A stretch of 39,970 nt of DNA, taken from Actinomycetota bacterium (GTDB lineage: Bacteria; Actinomycetota; Acidimicrobiia; Acidimicrobiales; Ilumatobacteraceae). The position numbers and the translations under genes are program-made. The notes beneath the pieces are model-generated. The model was not told where the DNA came from, did no database searches, and worked only from the letters and a program-made list of their open reading frames with translations. Position 1 is the stretch's first letter. Each line of letters opens with the position of its first letter. Positions 9,214-19,289 of this stretch are shown piece after piece. The DNA is taken from positions 1 through 39,970 of the forward strand of contig RFQQ01000002.1 of assembly GCA_009924875.1 (NCBI GenBank), read 5' to 3'.

Positions 9214-10320
9214 ATGACCAGGAGCCGACTGCTGGTCGCAGGGGGTGGCACGGCGGGGCATGTTCTGCCCGCGATGTCGGTCCTCGAGGCCGCGGTGGCT
9301 CGAGGACACCGACCCGAGGACCTGCACTACGTCGGATCGACCCGCGGGGTGGAAACCGAGATGGTGCCGCCGCTCGGCGTGCCGTTCACCTTCCTCCGCG
9401 TCGTCGGCTTGCAGCGACGCATGACCGCCGTCAACCTCCTCTTCCCGCTGCTCATGGTGGTGGCCGTACTCTCCGCGCTGCGGCTCCTGCGTCGTCGGCG
9501 ACCCGGCGTGGTCGTGTCGGTCGGGGGCTACGCGAGTCTTCCGCCGGTCCTCGCTGCCCGTTTGCTGCGGATTCCCGTGGTCGTCGTCAGCTACGACCGG
9601 CGTCCCGGGCGGGCCAGTGCGGTCAGCGCACGGTTCGCGGCAGCGTCCGCAGTCGCGTTCCCCGACTCGAGCCTCCCGAAGGCGACATTCACTGGAGCAC
9701 CCCTGCGCCGGGCGATCCTTGAGGTGGACCGGATCAACGGTCGCGAGGCTGCCCGCCGCCGACTCGGGGTCGAGGAGGATCGCTTCCTCATCGTCGCGCT
9801 GGGTGGATCGCTCGGATCGGCGGCGCTGAATGCGGCGGTCGCGTCGCTCGTGGAGGGTCGGATCGACGATCGTGGGCTCGGTGTGGTGCACCTCGCCGGT
9901 CGCCGCTTCGTTGAGGGCCTTCCCGCCGCGCGTGACGGATCCACCGGAATCTGGTACTCGCCGTCCGGATTCAGCGATGACATGGCGACCCTCTACGCGG
10001 CGGCCGATCTGGTGATCGGTCGGGGAGGGGCGAGCACGGTCCACGAGGTCGCGGCGGTCGGAGTCGCTTCGATCCTCGTTCCCTGGGACGGCGCGGCTGA
10101 GGACCACCAGCGGGAGAACGTTCGATGGCTGGCCGATGTCGGAGCGGCGATCGCCCTCGCCGAGAGCGACCTTGGGTCACTCGGAGTGCTCGTCGATGAG
10201 TTGCGCGGGACTCAGGATCGCCTCGACGGTCTCGCCTCGCGCGCCCGGGAGATGGGTGAGGTCAGTCGCTCGGGACGCCTTGCGGAACTGATCGACGCGG
10301 TGGCTGACGGTGACACCTAA
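9214..10320 (+). CDS. murG: UDP-GlcNAc transferase MurG
   Basis: GGGTAGHVLPA, VVVSVGGYAS, TGAPLRR, RGGASTVHEVAAVG. Confidence 0.92.
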   Translation: MTRSRLLVAGGGTAGHVLPAMSVLEAAVARGHRPEDLHYVGSTRGVETEMVPPLGVPFTFLRVVGLQRRMTAVNLLFPLLMVVAVLSALRLLRRRRPGVVVSVGGYASLPPVLAARLLRIPVVVVSYDRRPGRASAVSARFAAASAVAFPDSSLPKATFTGAPLRRAILEVDRINGREAARRRLGVEEDRFLIVALGGSLGSAALNAAVASLVEGRIDDRGLGVVHLAGRRFVEGLPAARDGSTGIWYSPSGFSDDMATLYAAADLVIGRGGASTVHEVAAVGVASILVPWDGAAEDHQRENVRWLADVGAAIALAESDLGSLGVLVDELRGTQDRLDGLASRAREMGEVSRSGRLAELIDAVADGDT

Positions 10321-11749
10321 CGTGATCAGCGTGACCGGACAGCGCCTGCCGACCGTGGTCCCCGACCTCTCCGCACCGCGTCGGATCCACGTCGTCGGTG
10401 TCGGTGGACCCGGAATGAGCGCCGTCGCGATCACCCTCGCGGGAATGGGCCATCAGGTGTCGGGCAGCGACATCCGCGAACGTCAGGTGCTCGAGCGGCT
10501 GCGCGCCGCGGGAGTGACGGTGCACATCGGTCACGACCGACGGCATGTGCACGACTGCGAGGTGGTGACGGCCTCAACCGCGATACCCGCGGACCTGAAC
10601 GAACTCGATGAGGCCCGTCGACGGGGGATCACGGTGACCTCCCGGGCGGGCATCCTGGCCGCGATCTGCGCGAGGACTGGCGCTCTTGCCGTCGCTGGCA
10701 CACACGGCAAGACGACGACCTCCTCGATGCTCATGCTCATGCTGGCGGCCGGAGGTCGCCGGCCCGGCTTCATCATCGGTGGCGACGTCGCCGACGTCGG
10801 CACCGGCGCCGAGTGGACGGGATCGGAGTGGTTCGTCGTCGAAGCGGACGAGAGCGACGGCACGCACAGCCACTTGCCACTTGTCGGAACCGTGCTCACC
10901 AACATCGATCGCGATCATCTCGACCACTTCGGGTCGTTCGATTCACTGGTCGCAAGCTTCTCGGAGTACCTCGACCGCGTCGAGGGACCCCGGGTGGTGT
11001 GCATCGACGATCCGGTCGCCGAGCCCCTCGCCCGGCGGACTGATTGCGTTTCGTACGGTCTCGGCGTCGATGCCCGGTATCAGGTTGTCGATGTCGCTGC
11101 CACAGCCGGACGGCAGGACTTCGCGATTGAGCACCCGGGGGGCCGTACCGAGGTTCGGCTACCGCTTCGGGGAATCCATAACGCGGTGAACGCCACCGGC
11201 GCCTTCGCCCTCGCCGTGGAGACCGGGGTCGACCCGGATGCGGCGGCCAGCGCGTTGAGCAGCTTCGGTGGTGTGGCCCGTCGATTCGATATCCGGGCGG
11301 TCGATGGAGGGGCGACCTTTGTCGACGACTACGCCCACCTCCCCGCGGAGATCGCAGCGGTGCTGGCTGCGGCGCGCCACTCCGGCGACGGGTGGCGTCG
11401 GGTGATCGCCGTGTTCCAGCCCAACCGGTTCAACCGGATGGCCGAGATCTGGCAGGACTACGCACGCTGCTTCACCGATGCCGACCTCGTGGTCTTGACC
11501 GACATCTACTCCTCGGGCACCACGCCGATCCCCGGGGTGACCGGGAAGCTGGTGGTCAACGCCGTCACGGAGGCCGATCCGATGAGGCGGGTGGTGTGGA
11601 TGCGGCAGCGAGAGGACCTCGTTCGGTTTTTGGCCTCTGAGGTTGGCGACGGGGACGTCTGCATCTCGATGGGATGCGGTGACATCGCCTCGCTGCCCGA
11701 CGAGGTTGTCGAAGCCCGACTCAGAAGCGGGCGGGGCTCCGCGGCGTGA
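10310..11749 (+). CDS. murC: UDP-MurNAc:L-alanine ligase MurC
   Basis: HVVGVGGPGMSAVA, GTHGKTTTSSM, VDDYAHLPAEI, FQPNRFNR; possible alternative start GTG 10331. Confidence 0.95.
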   Translation: MTPNVISVTGQRLPTVVPDLSAPRRIHVVGVGGPGMSAVAITLAGMGHQVSGSDIRERQVLERLRAAGVTVHIGHDRRHVHDCEVVTASTAIPADLNELDEARRRGITVTSRAGILAAICARTGALAVAGTHGKTTTSSMLMLMLAAGGRRPGFIIGGDVADVGTGAEWTGSEWFVVEADESDGTHSHLPLVGTVLTNIDRDHLDHFGSFDSLVASFSEYLDRVEGPRVVCIDDPVAEPLARRTDCVSYGLGVDARYQVVDVAATAGRQDFAIEHPGGRTEVRLPLRGIHNAVNATGAFALAVETGVDPDAAASALSSFGGVARRFDIRAVDGGATFVDDYAHLPAEIAAVLAAARHSGDGWRRVIAVFQPNRFNRMAEIWQDYARCFTDADLVVLTDIYSSGTTPIPGVTGKLVVNAVTEADPMRRVVWMRQREDLVRFLASEVGDGDVCISMGCGDIASLPDEVVEARLRSGRGSAA

Positions 11750-12729
11750 TGGATGCGGGTGCGCTCGCTCGCTCGCTGTCCGTTGTCGACGGGGTCAACG
11801 TCGAACGCGACCGCCCCCTCGGCGAACTGACGACCTATCGAATCGGTGGCTCGGCGACACTGCTGGTCGCCGTTGAGAGTGTGACCGCGCTGGTTGAGGT
11901 CGGAGCGATCTTGGCTGCCGCCGAGGCGCCGATCGTGGTACTCGGCCGCGGCTCCAACGTTCTCGTCTCCGACGATGGTTTCCACGGGGTCGTGCTTCGA
12001 CTCGTCGGCGACTTCGAGACGATCACGATCCCTACCGTTGAGTCGGATGCGGCGGTGCGAGTCATCGCCGGATCAGCCGCGCCGCTCCCGGTGGTCGCGC
12101 GACGGACCGCGGCTGCCGGGCTGACTGGATTCGAGTGGGCAGTCGGCGTGCCGGGCACCATCGGCGGCGCAGTCAGGATGAACGCGGGTGGCCACGGTTC
12201 CGATATGGCTGCCTCAATCTCAGGTGCATCGGTGCTCAACCTTGGTGATGTGCCCCGCGCGCTCGGCGTCGCCGATCTCGACTTCGGGTTCCGCCGGTCA
12301 GGGATCGGTCCGGCCGAGGTGGTCGTCGACGCGACCCTCGTGCTGCGGCCATGCCCCGCCGATCGGGCGGAAGCCGAGATCGACGAGATCGTCCGATGGC
12401 GGCGCGAGCACCAGCCGGGCGGCCAGAACTGCGGGTCCGTCTTCGTCAACCCGGTGCCCGGCGAGGTGTCGGCCGGAGCGCTCATCGACTCGATCGGGCT
12501 CCGAGGCGTCCGGCAAGGGACCGCCGCGATCTCGGACAAACACGCGAACTTCATCCTGTCTGAGCCCGGGGGCGCCGCCTCGGACGTGGTGCGTCTCATG
12601 GCCCGAGTCCGGGCCGAGGTCATGGAACGTACGGGTCACGACCTGCGCTCCGAGGTTCGGCTCCTTGGTTTCGACGAGTCCATCGCCGAGGCCGCCGGTG
12701 CCCGGCCGGCGACATCTGAGGGTCACTAG
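11746..12729 (+). CDS. murB: UDP-N-acetylenolpyruvoylglucosamine reductase MurB
   Basis: TTYRIGGSA, LGRGSNVLVSDDGF, VGVPGTIGGAVRMNAG, GSVFVNP, SDKHANFI. Confidence 0.95.
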   Translation: MMDAGALARSLSVVDGVNVERDRPLGELTTYRIGGSATLLVAVESVTALVEVGAILAAAEAPIVVLGRGSNVLVSDDGFHGVVLRLVGDFETITIPTVESDAAVRVIAGSAAPLPVVARRTAAAGLTGFEWAVGVPGTIGGAVRMNAGGHGSDMAASISGASVLNLGDVPRALGVADLDFGFRRSGIGPAEVVVDATLVLRPCPADRAEAEIDEIVRWRREHQPGGQNCGSVFVNPVPGEVSAGALIDSIGLRGVRQGTAAISDKHANFILSEPGGAASDVVRLMARVRAEVMERTGHDLRSEVRLLGFDESIAEAAGARPATSEGH

Positions 12730-12738
12730 GTTTCGACC

Positions 12739-13668
12739 ATGGCCGACCGGGATCCCGACCAGCCCTCTGGGCTTCGACGGGTGCTGTCGATCGTCGACGA
12801 CGACGGGCCCGACTCGGTGTACCTCGACGGTGATCTCGATCCTAGAGGCGCCAAACATCGGGTGGTCATCGTCGACGACGCCGGCGACGGGCAGCCCCGA
12901 GTGACCCGATCTGCTGCCGAGAGCCGTCTCCGGGCCCGAAGGATCGCGGTGAACCGCCAGGCGGGCCGTCGGCGCCTCCGACGCCTGCTGGTGCTCGTCG
13001 CCCTCCTGCTCGTCGCGGTCGGCGTTCTCGCATCCCTCGGCTCCTCCTCGTTCGGAGTTCGCGAGTCCGACGTCCGTGTGTCGGGCAACGTGTACACCGA
13101 CCAGGTGGCGCTCCGAGCGGCCATTGACTCGGTGGTGGGCACCCCGGTCATCCTCGTTGACACCGAGGCCCTCGAACTCACCATTGAGGCCATCCCGTGG
13201 GTCGACGAGGCGACCGTTCGTACCGACCTGCCGTACGGGCTGGTGATCGACATCTCCGAACGGGAACCGGTGCTCTCCTATCCCGGGCCCGACAACCTGT
13301 TCCGAGTGCTGGACGGGGATGGCCGCGTCCTCGACGTGATCGATGGATGGCCCTTTGAATACCTCCTGCTTGTAGGTGTGGAGCCACCAGCGCTGTCGGC
13401 CGGCCAGTTCGCGCCTCCCGGCTACGTGGGCGCCGCGACCCTCGGCCGGACCCTGACCGGCTCGATTCTCGACCGCGTGGCACTCATCCAAGTTGACGAG
13501 GCCGGCAACGATCTTGTGGTCGTTCTCGACGACGACACGGAGATCAGGTTCGGCGCGGCTCGAGACCTCTTCGCCAAGCTCGTCCGGTTGGAGACGGTGT
13601 ACGCCTCAGGGGCTGCTTCGACGGCGTCGGTGATCGACGTGTCGACGGACGAGGTGACGATCCGCTGA
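12739..13668 (+). CDS. ftsQ: FtsQ/DivIB division protein
   Basis: Single TM then POTRA-like FGVRESDVRVSGN...PWVDEATVRTDLPYGLVIDISEREPV. Confidence 0.88.
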   Translation: MADRDPDQPSGLRRVLSIVDDDGPDSVYLDGDLDPRGAKHRVVIVDDAGDGQPRVTRSAAESRLRARRIAVNRQAGRRRLRRLLVLVALLLVAVGVLASLGSSSFGVRESDVRVSGNVYTDQVALRAAIDSVVGTPVILVDTEALELTIEAIPWVDEATVRTDLPYGLVIDISEREPVLSYPGPDNLFRVLDGDGRVLDVIDGWPFEYLLLVGVEPPALSAGQFAPPGYVGAATLGRTLTGSILDRVALIQVDEAGNDLVVVLDDDTEIRFGAARDLFAKLVRLETVYASGAASTASVIDVSTDEVTIR

Positions 13669-13716
13669 CCTGCGCTAGCATCCGTCCAGCCCCGGCTCGG
13701 TCCGCGTCAGCGGATC
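13659..13716. repeat. 11-bp perfect inverted repeat flanking the ftsQ stop, ftsQ-ftsZ intergenic
   Basis: GATCCGCTGAC (13659-13669) and GTCAGCGGATC (13706-13716). Confidence 0.7.
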
Positions 13717-13816
13717 CGGCAACTGGCTGGGACATTGAACCCATGATGCGACAGAGACGACTTCGCGACCACACCCCGCGGGCTTTCGGGCGGACAGCGA
13801 TGGAAGGGACCCCGAG

Positions 13817-14632
13817 ATGAACGGTGCGCCTCAGAACTACCTTGCAGTGATCAAGGTCATCGGAGTCGGTGGCGGCGGCGTCAACGCTGTGAACCGGATG
13901 ATCGACGCGGGACTGCGCGGGGTCGAGTTCATCGCGGTCAATACCGACGCCCAGGCCCTGCTGATGAGCGACGCCGACGTGAAACTCGACATCGGCCGCG
14001 AACTGACCCGGGGCCTCGGCGCCGGAAGTGATCCGGAAGTTGGTCGGAGCGCCGCCGAGGCGCACGCCGATGAGATCGCCGAGATGGTCAAGGGCGCCGA
14101 CATGGTCTTCATTACCGCTGGTGAGGGCGGTGGCACCGGCACCGGGGCCTCTCCTGTGATCGCGGAAATCGCGCGCGAGGCGGGGGCGCTCACCATCGGC
14201 GTGGTGACTCGCCCGTTCTCCTTCGAAGGCCGCCGCCGCTCGGTGACCGCCGATGCTGGTGTCCAGCGACTCAAGGAGAAGGTGGACACGCTGATCGTCA
14301 TCCCGAATGACCGACTCCTCTCGGTCGCGAACGAGAAGACCAGCGTCACGGCGGCGTTCAATATCGCCAACGAGGTGTTGCTGCAGGGCGTGTCGGGTAT
14401 CACGAACCTGCTCACCATTCCCGGCCTCATCAACACCGACTTCGCCGACGTGAAGATGGTGCTCGCCAACGCCGGATCGGCGCTGATGGGCATCGGCGAG
14501 GCCTCCGGCGAGGACCGCGCGGTGAGCGCCGCCAAGTCGGCGATCTCCTCGCCGCTGCTCGAGTCGGCGATCGACGGCGCCCGTGGCGTGCTCCTCAACA
14601 TCACCGGGCCGTCGAGCATGGGCCTGAGATGA
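13817..14632 (+). CDS. ftsZ: FtsZ N-terminal ORF (GTPase domain plus first part of C-terminal domain)
   Basis: [44 protein letters not shown]; ends ...[10 protein letters not shown] in mid-domain. Confidence 0.93.
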   Translation: MNGAPQNYLAVIKVIGVGGGGVNAVNRMIDAGLRGVEFIAVNTDAQALLMSDADVKLDIGRELTRGLGAGSDPEVGRSAAEAHADEIAEMVKGADMVFITAGEGGGTGTGASPVIAEIAREAGALTIGVVTRPFSFEGRRRSVTADAGVQRLKEKVDTLIVIPNDRLLSVANEKTSVTAAFNIANEVLLQGVSGITNLLTIPGLINTDFADVKMVLANAGSALMGIGEASGEDRAVSAAKSAISSPLLESAIDGARGVLLNITGPSSMGLR

Positions 14633-14877
14633 ACGCCGCCGCGGAGATCATCCACGGTGTCGCCCACCCGGACGCCAACATCATCTTCGGAACCGTGATC
14701 GATGACGAGATCGGCGATTCTCTCCGGATCACGGTGATCGCGGCGGGCTTCGACCGCGTCGAGTCGGGCGGGTCGACGCTCACCGAGCGCCCCTCATCGC
14801 GTCTCTCCGATCTCTTCGGGTCGGATAGCGACGACGAGGACGACGACGGGTTCGACGTCCCCGAGTTCCTTCGCTGA
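14629..14877 (+). CDS. ftsZ: FtsZ C-terminal ORF in a different frame
   Basis: [42 protein letters not shown] plus C-terminal peptide [10 protein letters not shown]; continues the preceding ORF, ATGA overlap. Confidence 0.9.
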   Translation: MNAAAEIIHGVAHPDANIIFGTVIDDEIGDSLRITVIAAGFDRVESGGSTLTERPSSRLSDLFGSDSDDEDDDGFDVPEFLR

Positions 14878-14881
14878 CATC

Positions 14882-15553
14882 GTGCCCCCCGGTCCCGCGC
14901 CGGTGGACCCCGCCGCGGTAGCCGACCGCCTCGCCGAGGTCAGGGAGCGAATCACCTCGGCTGGTGGCAACCGAGTCGCGGTGGTCGCAGTCACCAAGTC
15001 GTTCCCGCCTGAGGCGGTAGCCGCCGCGGTGGCCGCCGGAGCCGACGCGATCGGCGAGAACTACGCCCAGGAGCTCGACGCGAAGGCCGCCGCGGTGGCC
15101 GAGGCCGCCGAGGCTGGCTGTCCGGTCCACTTCATCGGGCAACTCCAGTCCAACAAGGTCAAGACCGTCGCCCGGCACGTCGGCGTCATTCAGTCCGTCG
15201 ACCGGCCCTCCCTCATCGTCGAGATCGCACGTCGGGCCCCGGGACTCGAGGTCATGATCCAGGTGTCGCCGGCCGACGAACCCGGCAAGGGCGGATGCGA
15301 TCCGGCCGGGGTGCCGGCCCTGGTCGAGACCGCCCGAGAGGCGGGGCTCGGGGTGCTCGGTCTGATGTGCGTCGCGCCGACCGTCGGCGGTGTCTCGGCG
15401 GCCGCACCGCATTTCGCGATGACGCGATCGCTGGTTGATCACCTTGGTCTCGAGCACTGCTCGATGGGTATGTCCGCGGATCTAGAGATCGCCGTAGGGG
15501 AGGGATCCACCATGGTTCGCATCGGCTCGGCGCTCTTCGGCTCTCGCGGCTAA
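14882..15553 (+). CDS. YggS/PLPBP family PLP-binding protein
   Basis: VAVTKSFPPEAV, GENYAQELDAKA, HFIGQLQSNKVK, SMGMSADLEIAVGEGSTMVRIGSALFG. Confidence 0.93.
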   Translation: MPPGPAPVDPAAVADRLAEVRERITSAGGNRVAVVAVTKSFPPEAVAAAVAAGADAIGENYAQELDAKAAAVAEAAEAGCPVHFIGQLQSNKVKTVARHVGVIQSVDRPSLIVEIARRAPGLEVMIQVSPADEPGKGGCDPAGVPALVETAREAGLGVLGLMCVAPTVGGVSAAAPHFAMTRSLVDHLGLEHCSMGMSADLEIAVGEGSTMVRIGSALFGSRG

Positions 15554-15615
15554 TCGTGGGTGCCCCGTCGCATCGGTGCCGGTGAACTAGCGTTCGGCCC
15601 GAGGAGGAGCGCCAG

Positions 15616-16083
15616 ATGTCGATGTGGAAGAAGACGATGGACTATCTCGGGCTCGGACCCGATGAGGCCTACGACGACTACGAGGACGATGACGTCGACG
15701 AGCGCGCCGAGTTCGACAGCGTCGACGAGGAGGAGGTCGTCACTACGACCCGGCCGGTGTTCCCGTCGCGTGGCGACACCGGGCCGATCCGGCGTCCGAG
15801 CGGGGAGGACCCTTCGGTCAAGGTGCGCACCGTTCGACCCTCTCCTCGCAACGCCGATCCGGTGACCGTTCGACCGCGAGGATTCGAGCAGGCCCAAGAG
15901 GTCGCCGACGCGTTCAAAGTCGGTCAGCCGGTCATCATGAATCTCGAGGGGTCCGATCGTGAGATCGCCCGACGTCTGATCGACTTCGCGAGCGGGCTCT
16001 GCTACGCCCTTGACGGCACGATGGAGAAGATCGCCAACGGCGTCTACCTGCTCAAGCCGTCCAATCACCCGGGCGGCGCCTGA
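15616..16083 (+). CDS. sepF: Cell division protein SepF
   Basis: MSMWKKTMDYLGLGPDEAY, acidic linker, VRPRGFEQAQEVADAFKVGQPVIMNLEG...RLIDFASGLCYALDGTMEKI. Confidence 0.95.
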   Translation: MSMWKKTMDYLGLGPDEAYDDYEDDDVDERAEFDSVDEEEVVTTTRPVFPSRGDTGPIRRPSGEDPSVKVRTVRPSPRNADPVTVRPRGFEQAQEVADAFKVGQPVIMNLEGSDREIARRLIDFASGLCYALDGTMEKIANGVYLLKPSNHPGGA

Positions 16084-16096
16084 GCCGAACCCCTGA

Positions 16097-16148
16097 GTGG
16101 GTGTCGAACCCACCGGTAGCATTCGGCGGGCCGTAACGACGGCCGAAT
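16097..16148 (+). promoter_or_regulatory. Two consecutive hairpins in the sepF-ileS gap
   Basis: GTGGGT-GTCGA-ACCCAC (16097-16113); ATTCG(gcgg)GCCGT-AACG-ACGGC-CGAAT (16121-16148). Confidence 0.55.
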
Positions 16149-16159
16149 GAGCGATCAAC

Positions 16160-19100
16160 GTGAAGTACCCCGACGTCCCCCCGCAGCCTGACCTGCCTTC
16201 CCTCGAGGGAGAGGTGCTCGCCGAATGGGAGCGCGACGACACCTTCCGACGCTCGGTGAATGCTCGCGACGCTGGCGCCGATGGGGAGAACGAGTTCGTC
16301 TTCTACGACGGCCCCCCGTTCGCCAACGGCCTGCCCCATTACGGCCACCTGCTCACCGGCTACGTGAAGGACGCGATCCCTCGGTATCAAACGATGCGGG
16401 GGCGCCGGGTTGAGCGCCGATTTGGGTGGGACTGCCATGGTCTTCCTGCTGAAGTCCAAGCCGAGAAGGAACTTGGCATCTCGGGCCACCCCGAGATCTC
16501 GGCCTTCGGCATCGACCGCTTCAACGACGCCTGTCGAACGAGCGTGTTGCAGTACACCAACGAATGGCGGGCCTACGTCAACCGACAGGCGCGCTGGGTG
16601 GACTTCGACAACGACTATAAGACCCTCGACCTCGACTACATGGAAAGCGTCATGTGGGCGTTCCGCCAGCTCTGGGATAAGGGCCTCATCTACGAGGGAT
16701 TCCGAGTGCTCGCGTACTGCTGGCGCTGCGAGACACCGCTGAGCAATACCGAGACTCGCATGGACGACGTCTACCGCGACCGGCAGGACCCTGCCGTCAC
16801 CGTCTGGTTCCGCCTCGAGACCGGCGAGCGCATCCTCGCGTGGACCACGACACCGTGGACCCTGCCGTCGAATCTGGCCCTCGCCGTCGGCCCGGAGATC
16901 GAGTACTCGGTCGTCGAGCTTGAGGGCGAGCGGTACATCATCGCCTCGGCCCGGCTCGAGGCCTACGCCGCTCAACTCGAGGGGGGAGAGGTAGTCCAGA
17001 CCGTCCTCGGCTCCGAACTCGTCGGGCGCGCCTACACGCCGGTCTTCGACTTCCTCGCCGACACCGAGAACGCCTTCCGAGTGCTGCCCGGAGAGTTCGT
17101 CACCACGGAGGACGGCACGGGCGTGGTGCACATGGCCCCGGGATTCGGCGAGGAGGACCAGACCGTCTGCTCAGCCGCCGGTATCCCGACGATCTGCCCC
17201 ATGGATGAGCGGGGCCGGTACACCGCGGAGATCTCCCGTTGGGTTGGAACGCACGTCTTCGAGGCGAACCCGGAGGTGATCAGGGCGCTCAAGGAGATTG
17301 GGGCGCTCGTCCGACACGACAGTTACGACCACGCCTATCCGCATTGCTGGCGCTGCGCCGAGCCGCTCGTATACCGCGCGATCTCATCGTGGTTCGTCGA
17401 GGTGACCCGGATCCGCGATCGGATGGTGGAGCTGAACGGCAGCATCAACTGGGTGCCCTCCCATGTGAAGGAGGGCAGCTTCGGTAAGTGGCTGGCGAAC
17501 GCGCGTGACTGGTCGATCTCGAGGAACCGCTTCTGGGGATCCCCGATCCCGGTCTGGGTCAGTGACGATCCGGCCTATCCGCGCACCGATGTCTACGGCT
17601 CGATCGCCGAACTCGAAGCCGACTTCGGTGTGGAGGTGCGCGATCTCCACCGCCCGGTCATCGACCAGCTGGTTCGAGCGAATCCTGATGATCCGACCGG
17701 TCGCTCCATGATGCGGCGCGTCCCCGAGGTGCTCGACTGCTGGTTCGAGTCGGGATCGATGCCCTTCGCCCAGGTCCACTACCCCTTCGAGAACGCGGAG
17801 TGGTTCGAGCACCACTATCCCGGTGACTTCATCGTGGAGTACCTCGGCCAGACTCGCGGGTGGTTCTACACGATGCACGTCCTCGCGACCGCGCTGTTCG
17901 ATCGTCCGGCATTCGAGAACTGCGTGAGCCACGGAATCGTGCTCGGTGACGATGGCTCCAAGATGTCGAAGTCGCTGCGGAACTATCCGGATCCGAATCA
18001 GATGTTCGACGCACACGGCTCGGATGCGATGCGCTGGTACCTGCTGTCGTCCCCGATCCTGAGGGGTCTGGACTTCTCGGTATCGGAGACCGGAATCCGA
18101 GACACCGTGCGACGCGTGGTGCTGCCGTTCTGGAACGCCTATTACTTCCTCACGCTCTACGCCCGCGCGGCCGGGCTCGAGGGGGTTGAGCGAACCGATC
18201 AAACCGATGTCCTCGACCGGTACCTGCTCGGAGAACTGAACCGTCTCGTGGCCGAATCGACCACCGCGCTCGACGCCTATGACCTCTACGGTGCGTGCGA
18301 GACGGTGGAGCGATTCCTCGACACGCTCACCAACTGGTACATCCGTCGTAGCCGAGAGCGGTTCTGGGAGGGCAATCAGGACGCGATCGACACCCTGCAC
18401 ACGGCGATGGTGACGCTCTGTCGGGTCGCCGCGCCGCTGCTGCCACTTATCGCCGAGCACATCCACCAGGGGTTGACCGGCGCGGACAGCGTGCACCTTC
18501 TCGACTGGCCAAATGCCGAGGGGTTCCCGGTTGACGAGGAGCTGGCCCGGGGGATGGCGCTCGTCCGAGACGCCTGCTCGACACTGCTGTCTCTTCGCAA
18601 GGCCGAGGGGCTCCGCGTCCGCCTGCCACTCGCCTCGGCGACGGTCGCGACGCCGGACGCAGCAGCACTCGGCCCGCATCTGGCGATCATCCGTGATGAG
18701 CTCAATCTCAAAGACATCTTCCTCACGGACGATGTCGCCGCGCACGGTCGGAGGGAACTCGTTCTGAATCCGAAGGCGCTCGGCCCGCGACTCGGGGGCG
18801 CCACCCAAGAGGTCATCGGCGCTCACAAACGCGGGGACTGGTCGGAGACACCGACGGGCGTTCGAGTGGGTGGCCATGATCTCGAACCAGGGGAGTTCGA
18901 CTTCCGATTGGTGTCGGCCGCTGATGGTGCGGCGGCCACGCTTCCCCGTGACGGGGGCATCGTCGTGCTCGATACCAACGTCACCCCCGAGCTTGAGATC
19001 GAGGGAGTGGCGCGTGACCTCATCCGCAGAGTCCAGCAGGAGCGCCGCGAGGCGGGGCTGGATGTGAGTGACCGGATCCGCTTGACCGTCTCCGGACCCG

Positions 19101-19228
19101 AGGAGGTGCTCGTGGCACTCGAGGCCCATCGGGATCTGGTCGCCGGAGAGACCTTGGCCCTCCAGGTCGCCGCAGCAGGCACCGCTGATGACCTGGTCGT
19201 CGCCGTGGAGCGTGTCTCCGCGGGGTGA
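16160..19228 (+). CDS. ileS: Isoleucyl-tRNA synthetase
   Basis: [53 protein letters not shown]. Confidence 0.97.
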   Translation: MKYPDVPPQPDLPSLEGEVLAEWERDDTFRRSVNARDAGADGENEFVFYDGPPFANGLPHYGHLLTGYVKDAIPRYQTMRGRRVERRFGWDCHGLPAEVQAEKELGISGHPEISAFGIDRFNDACRTSVLQYTNEWRAYVNRQARWVDFDNDYKTLDLDYMESVMWAFRQLWDKGLIYEGFRVLAYCWRCETPLSNTETRMDDVYRDRQDPAVTVWFRLETGERILAWTTTPWTLPSNLALAVGPEIEYSVVELEGERYIIASARLEAYAAQLEGGEVVQTVLGSELVGRAYTPVFDFLADTENAFRVLPGEFVTTEDGTGVVHMAPGFGEEDQTVCSAAGIPTICPMDERGRYTAEISRWVGTHVFEANPEVIRALKEIGALVRHDSYDHAYPHCWRCAEPLVYRAISSWFVEVTRIRDRMVELNGSINWVPSHVKEGSFGKWLANARDWSISRNRFWGSPIPVWVSDDPAYPRTDVYGSIAELEADFGVEVRDLHRPVIDQLVRANPDDPTGRSMMRRVPEVLDCWFESGSMPFAQVHYPFENAEWFEHHYPGDFIVEYLGQTRGWFYTMHVLATALFDRPAFENCVSHGIVLGDDGSKMSKSLRNYPDPNQMFDAHGSDAMRWYLLSSPILRGLDFSVSETGIRDTVRRVVLPFWNAYYFLTLYARAAGLEGVERTDQTDVLDRYLLGELNRLVAESTTALDAYDLYGACETVERFLDTLTNWYIRRSRERFWEGNQDAIDTLHTAMVTLCRVAAPLLPLIAEHIHQGLTGADSVHLLDWPNAEGFPVDEELARGMALVRDACSTLLSLRKAEGLRVRLPLASATVATPDAAALGPHLAIIRDELNLKDIFLTDDVAAHGRRELVLNPKALGPRLGGATQEVIGAHKRGDWSETPTGVRVGGHDLEPGEFDFRLVSAADGAAATLPRDGGIVVLDTNVTPELEIEGVARDLIRRVQQERREAGLDVSDRIRLTVSGPEEVLVALEAHRDLVAGETLALQVAAAGTADDLVVAVERVSAG

Positions 19229-19289
19229 CCGCCGTGGCCGACTCGACGGCCGGCGATAGTGTTCCCCGACCAACGACGGGAGGTCCACC

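Noticed and set aside
13817-14877. ftsZ as a decayed pseudogene
   Set aside because: Both parts retain all conserved motifs; a recent or technical 4-nt indel, or a genuine split gene, fits better than decay.
16084-16159. T-box riboswitch upstream of ileS
   Set aside because: Intergenic gap is only 76 nt and no TGGNACCGCG-type T-box sequence was found.
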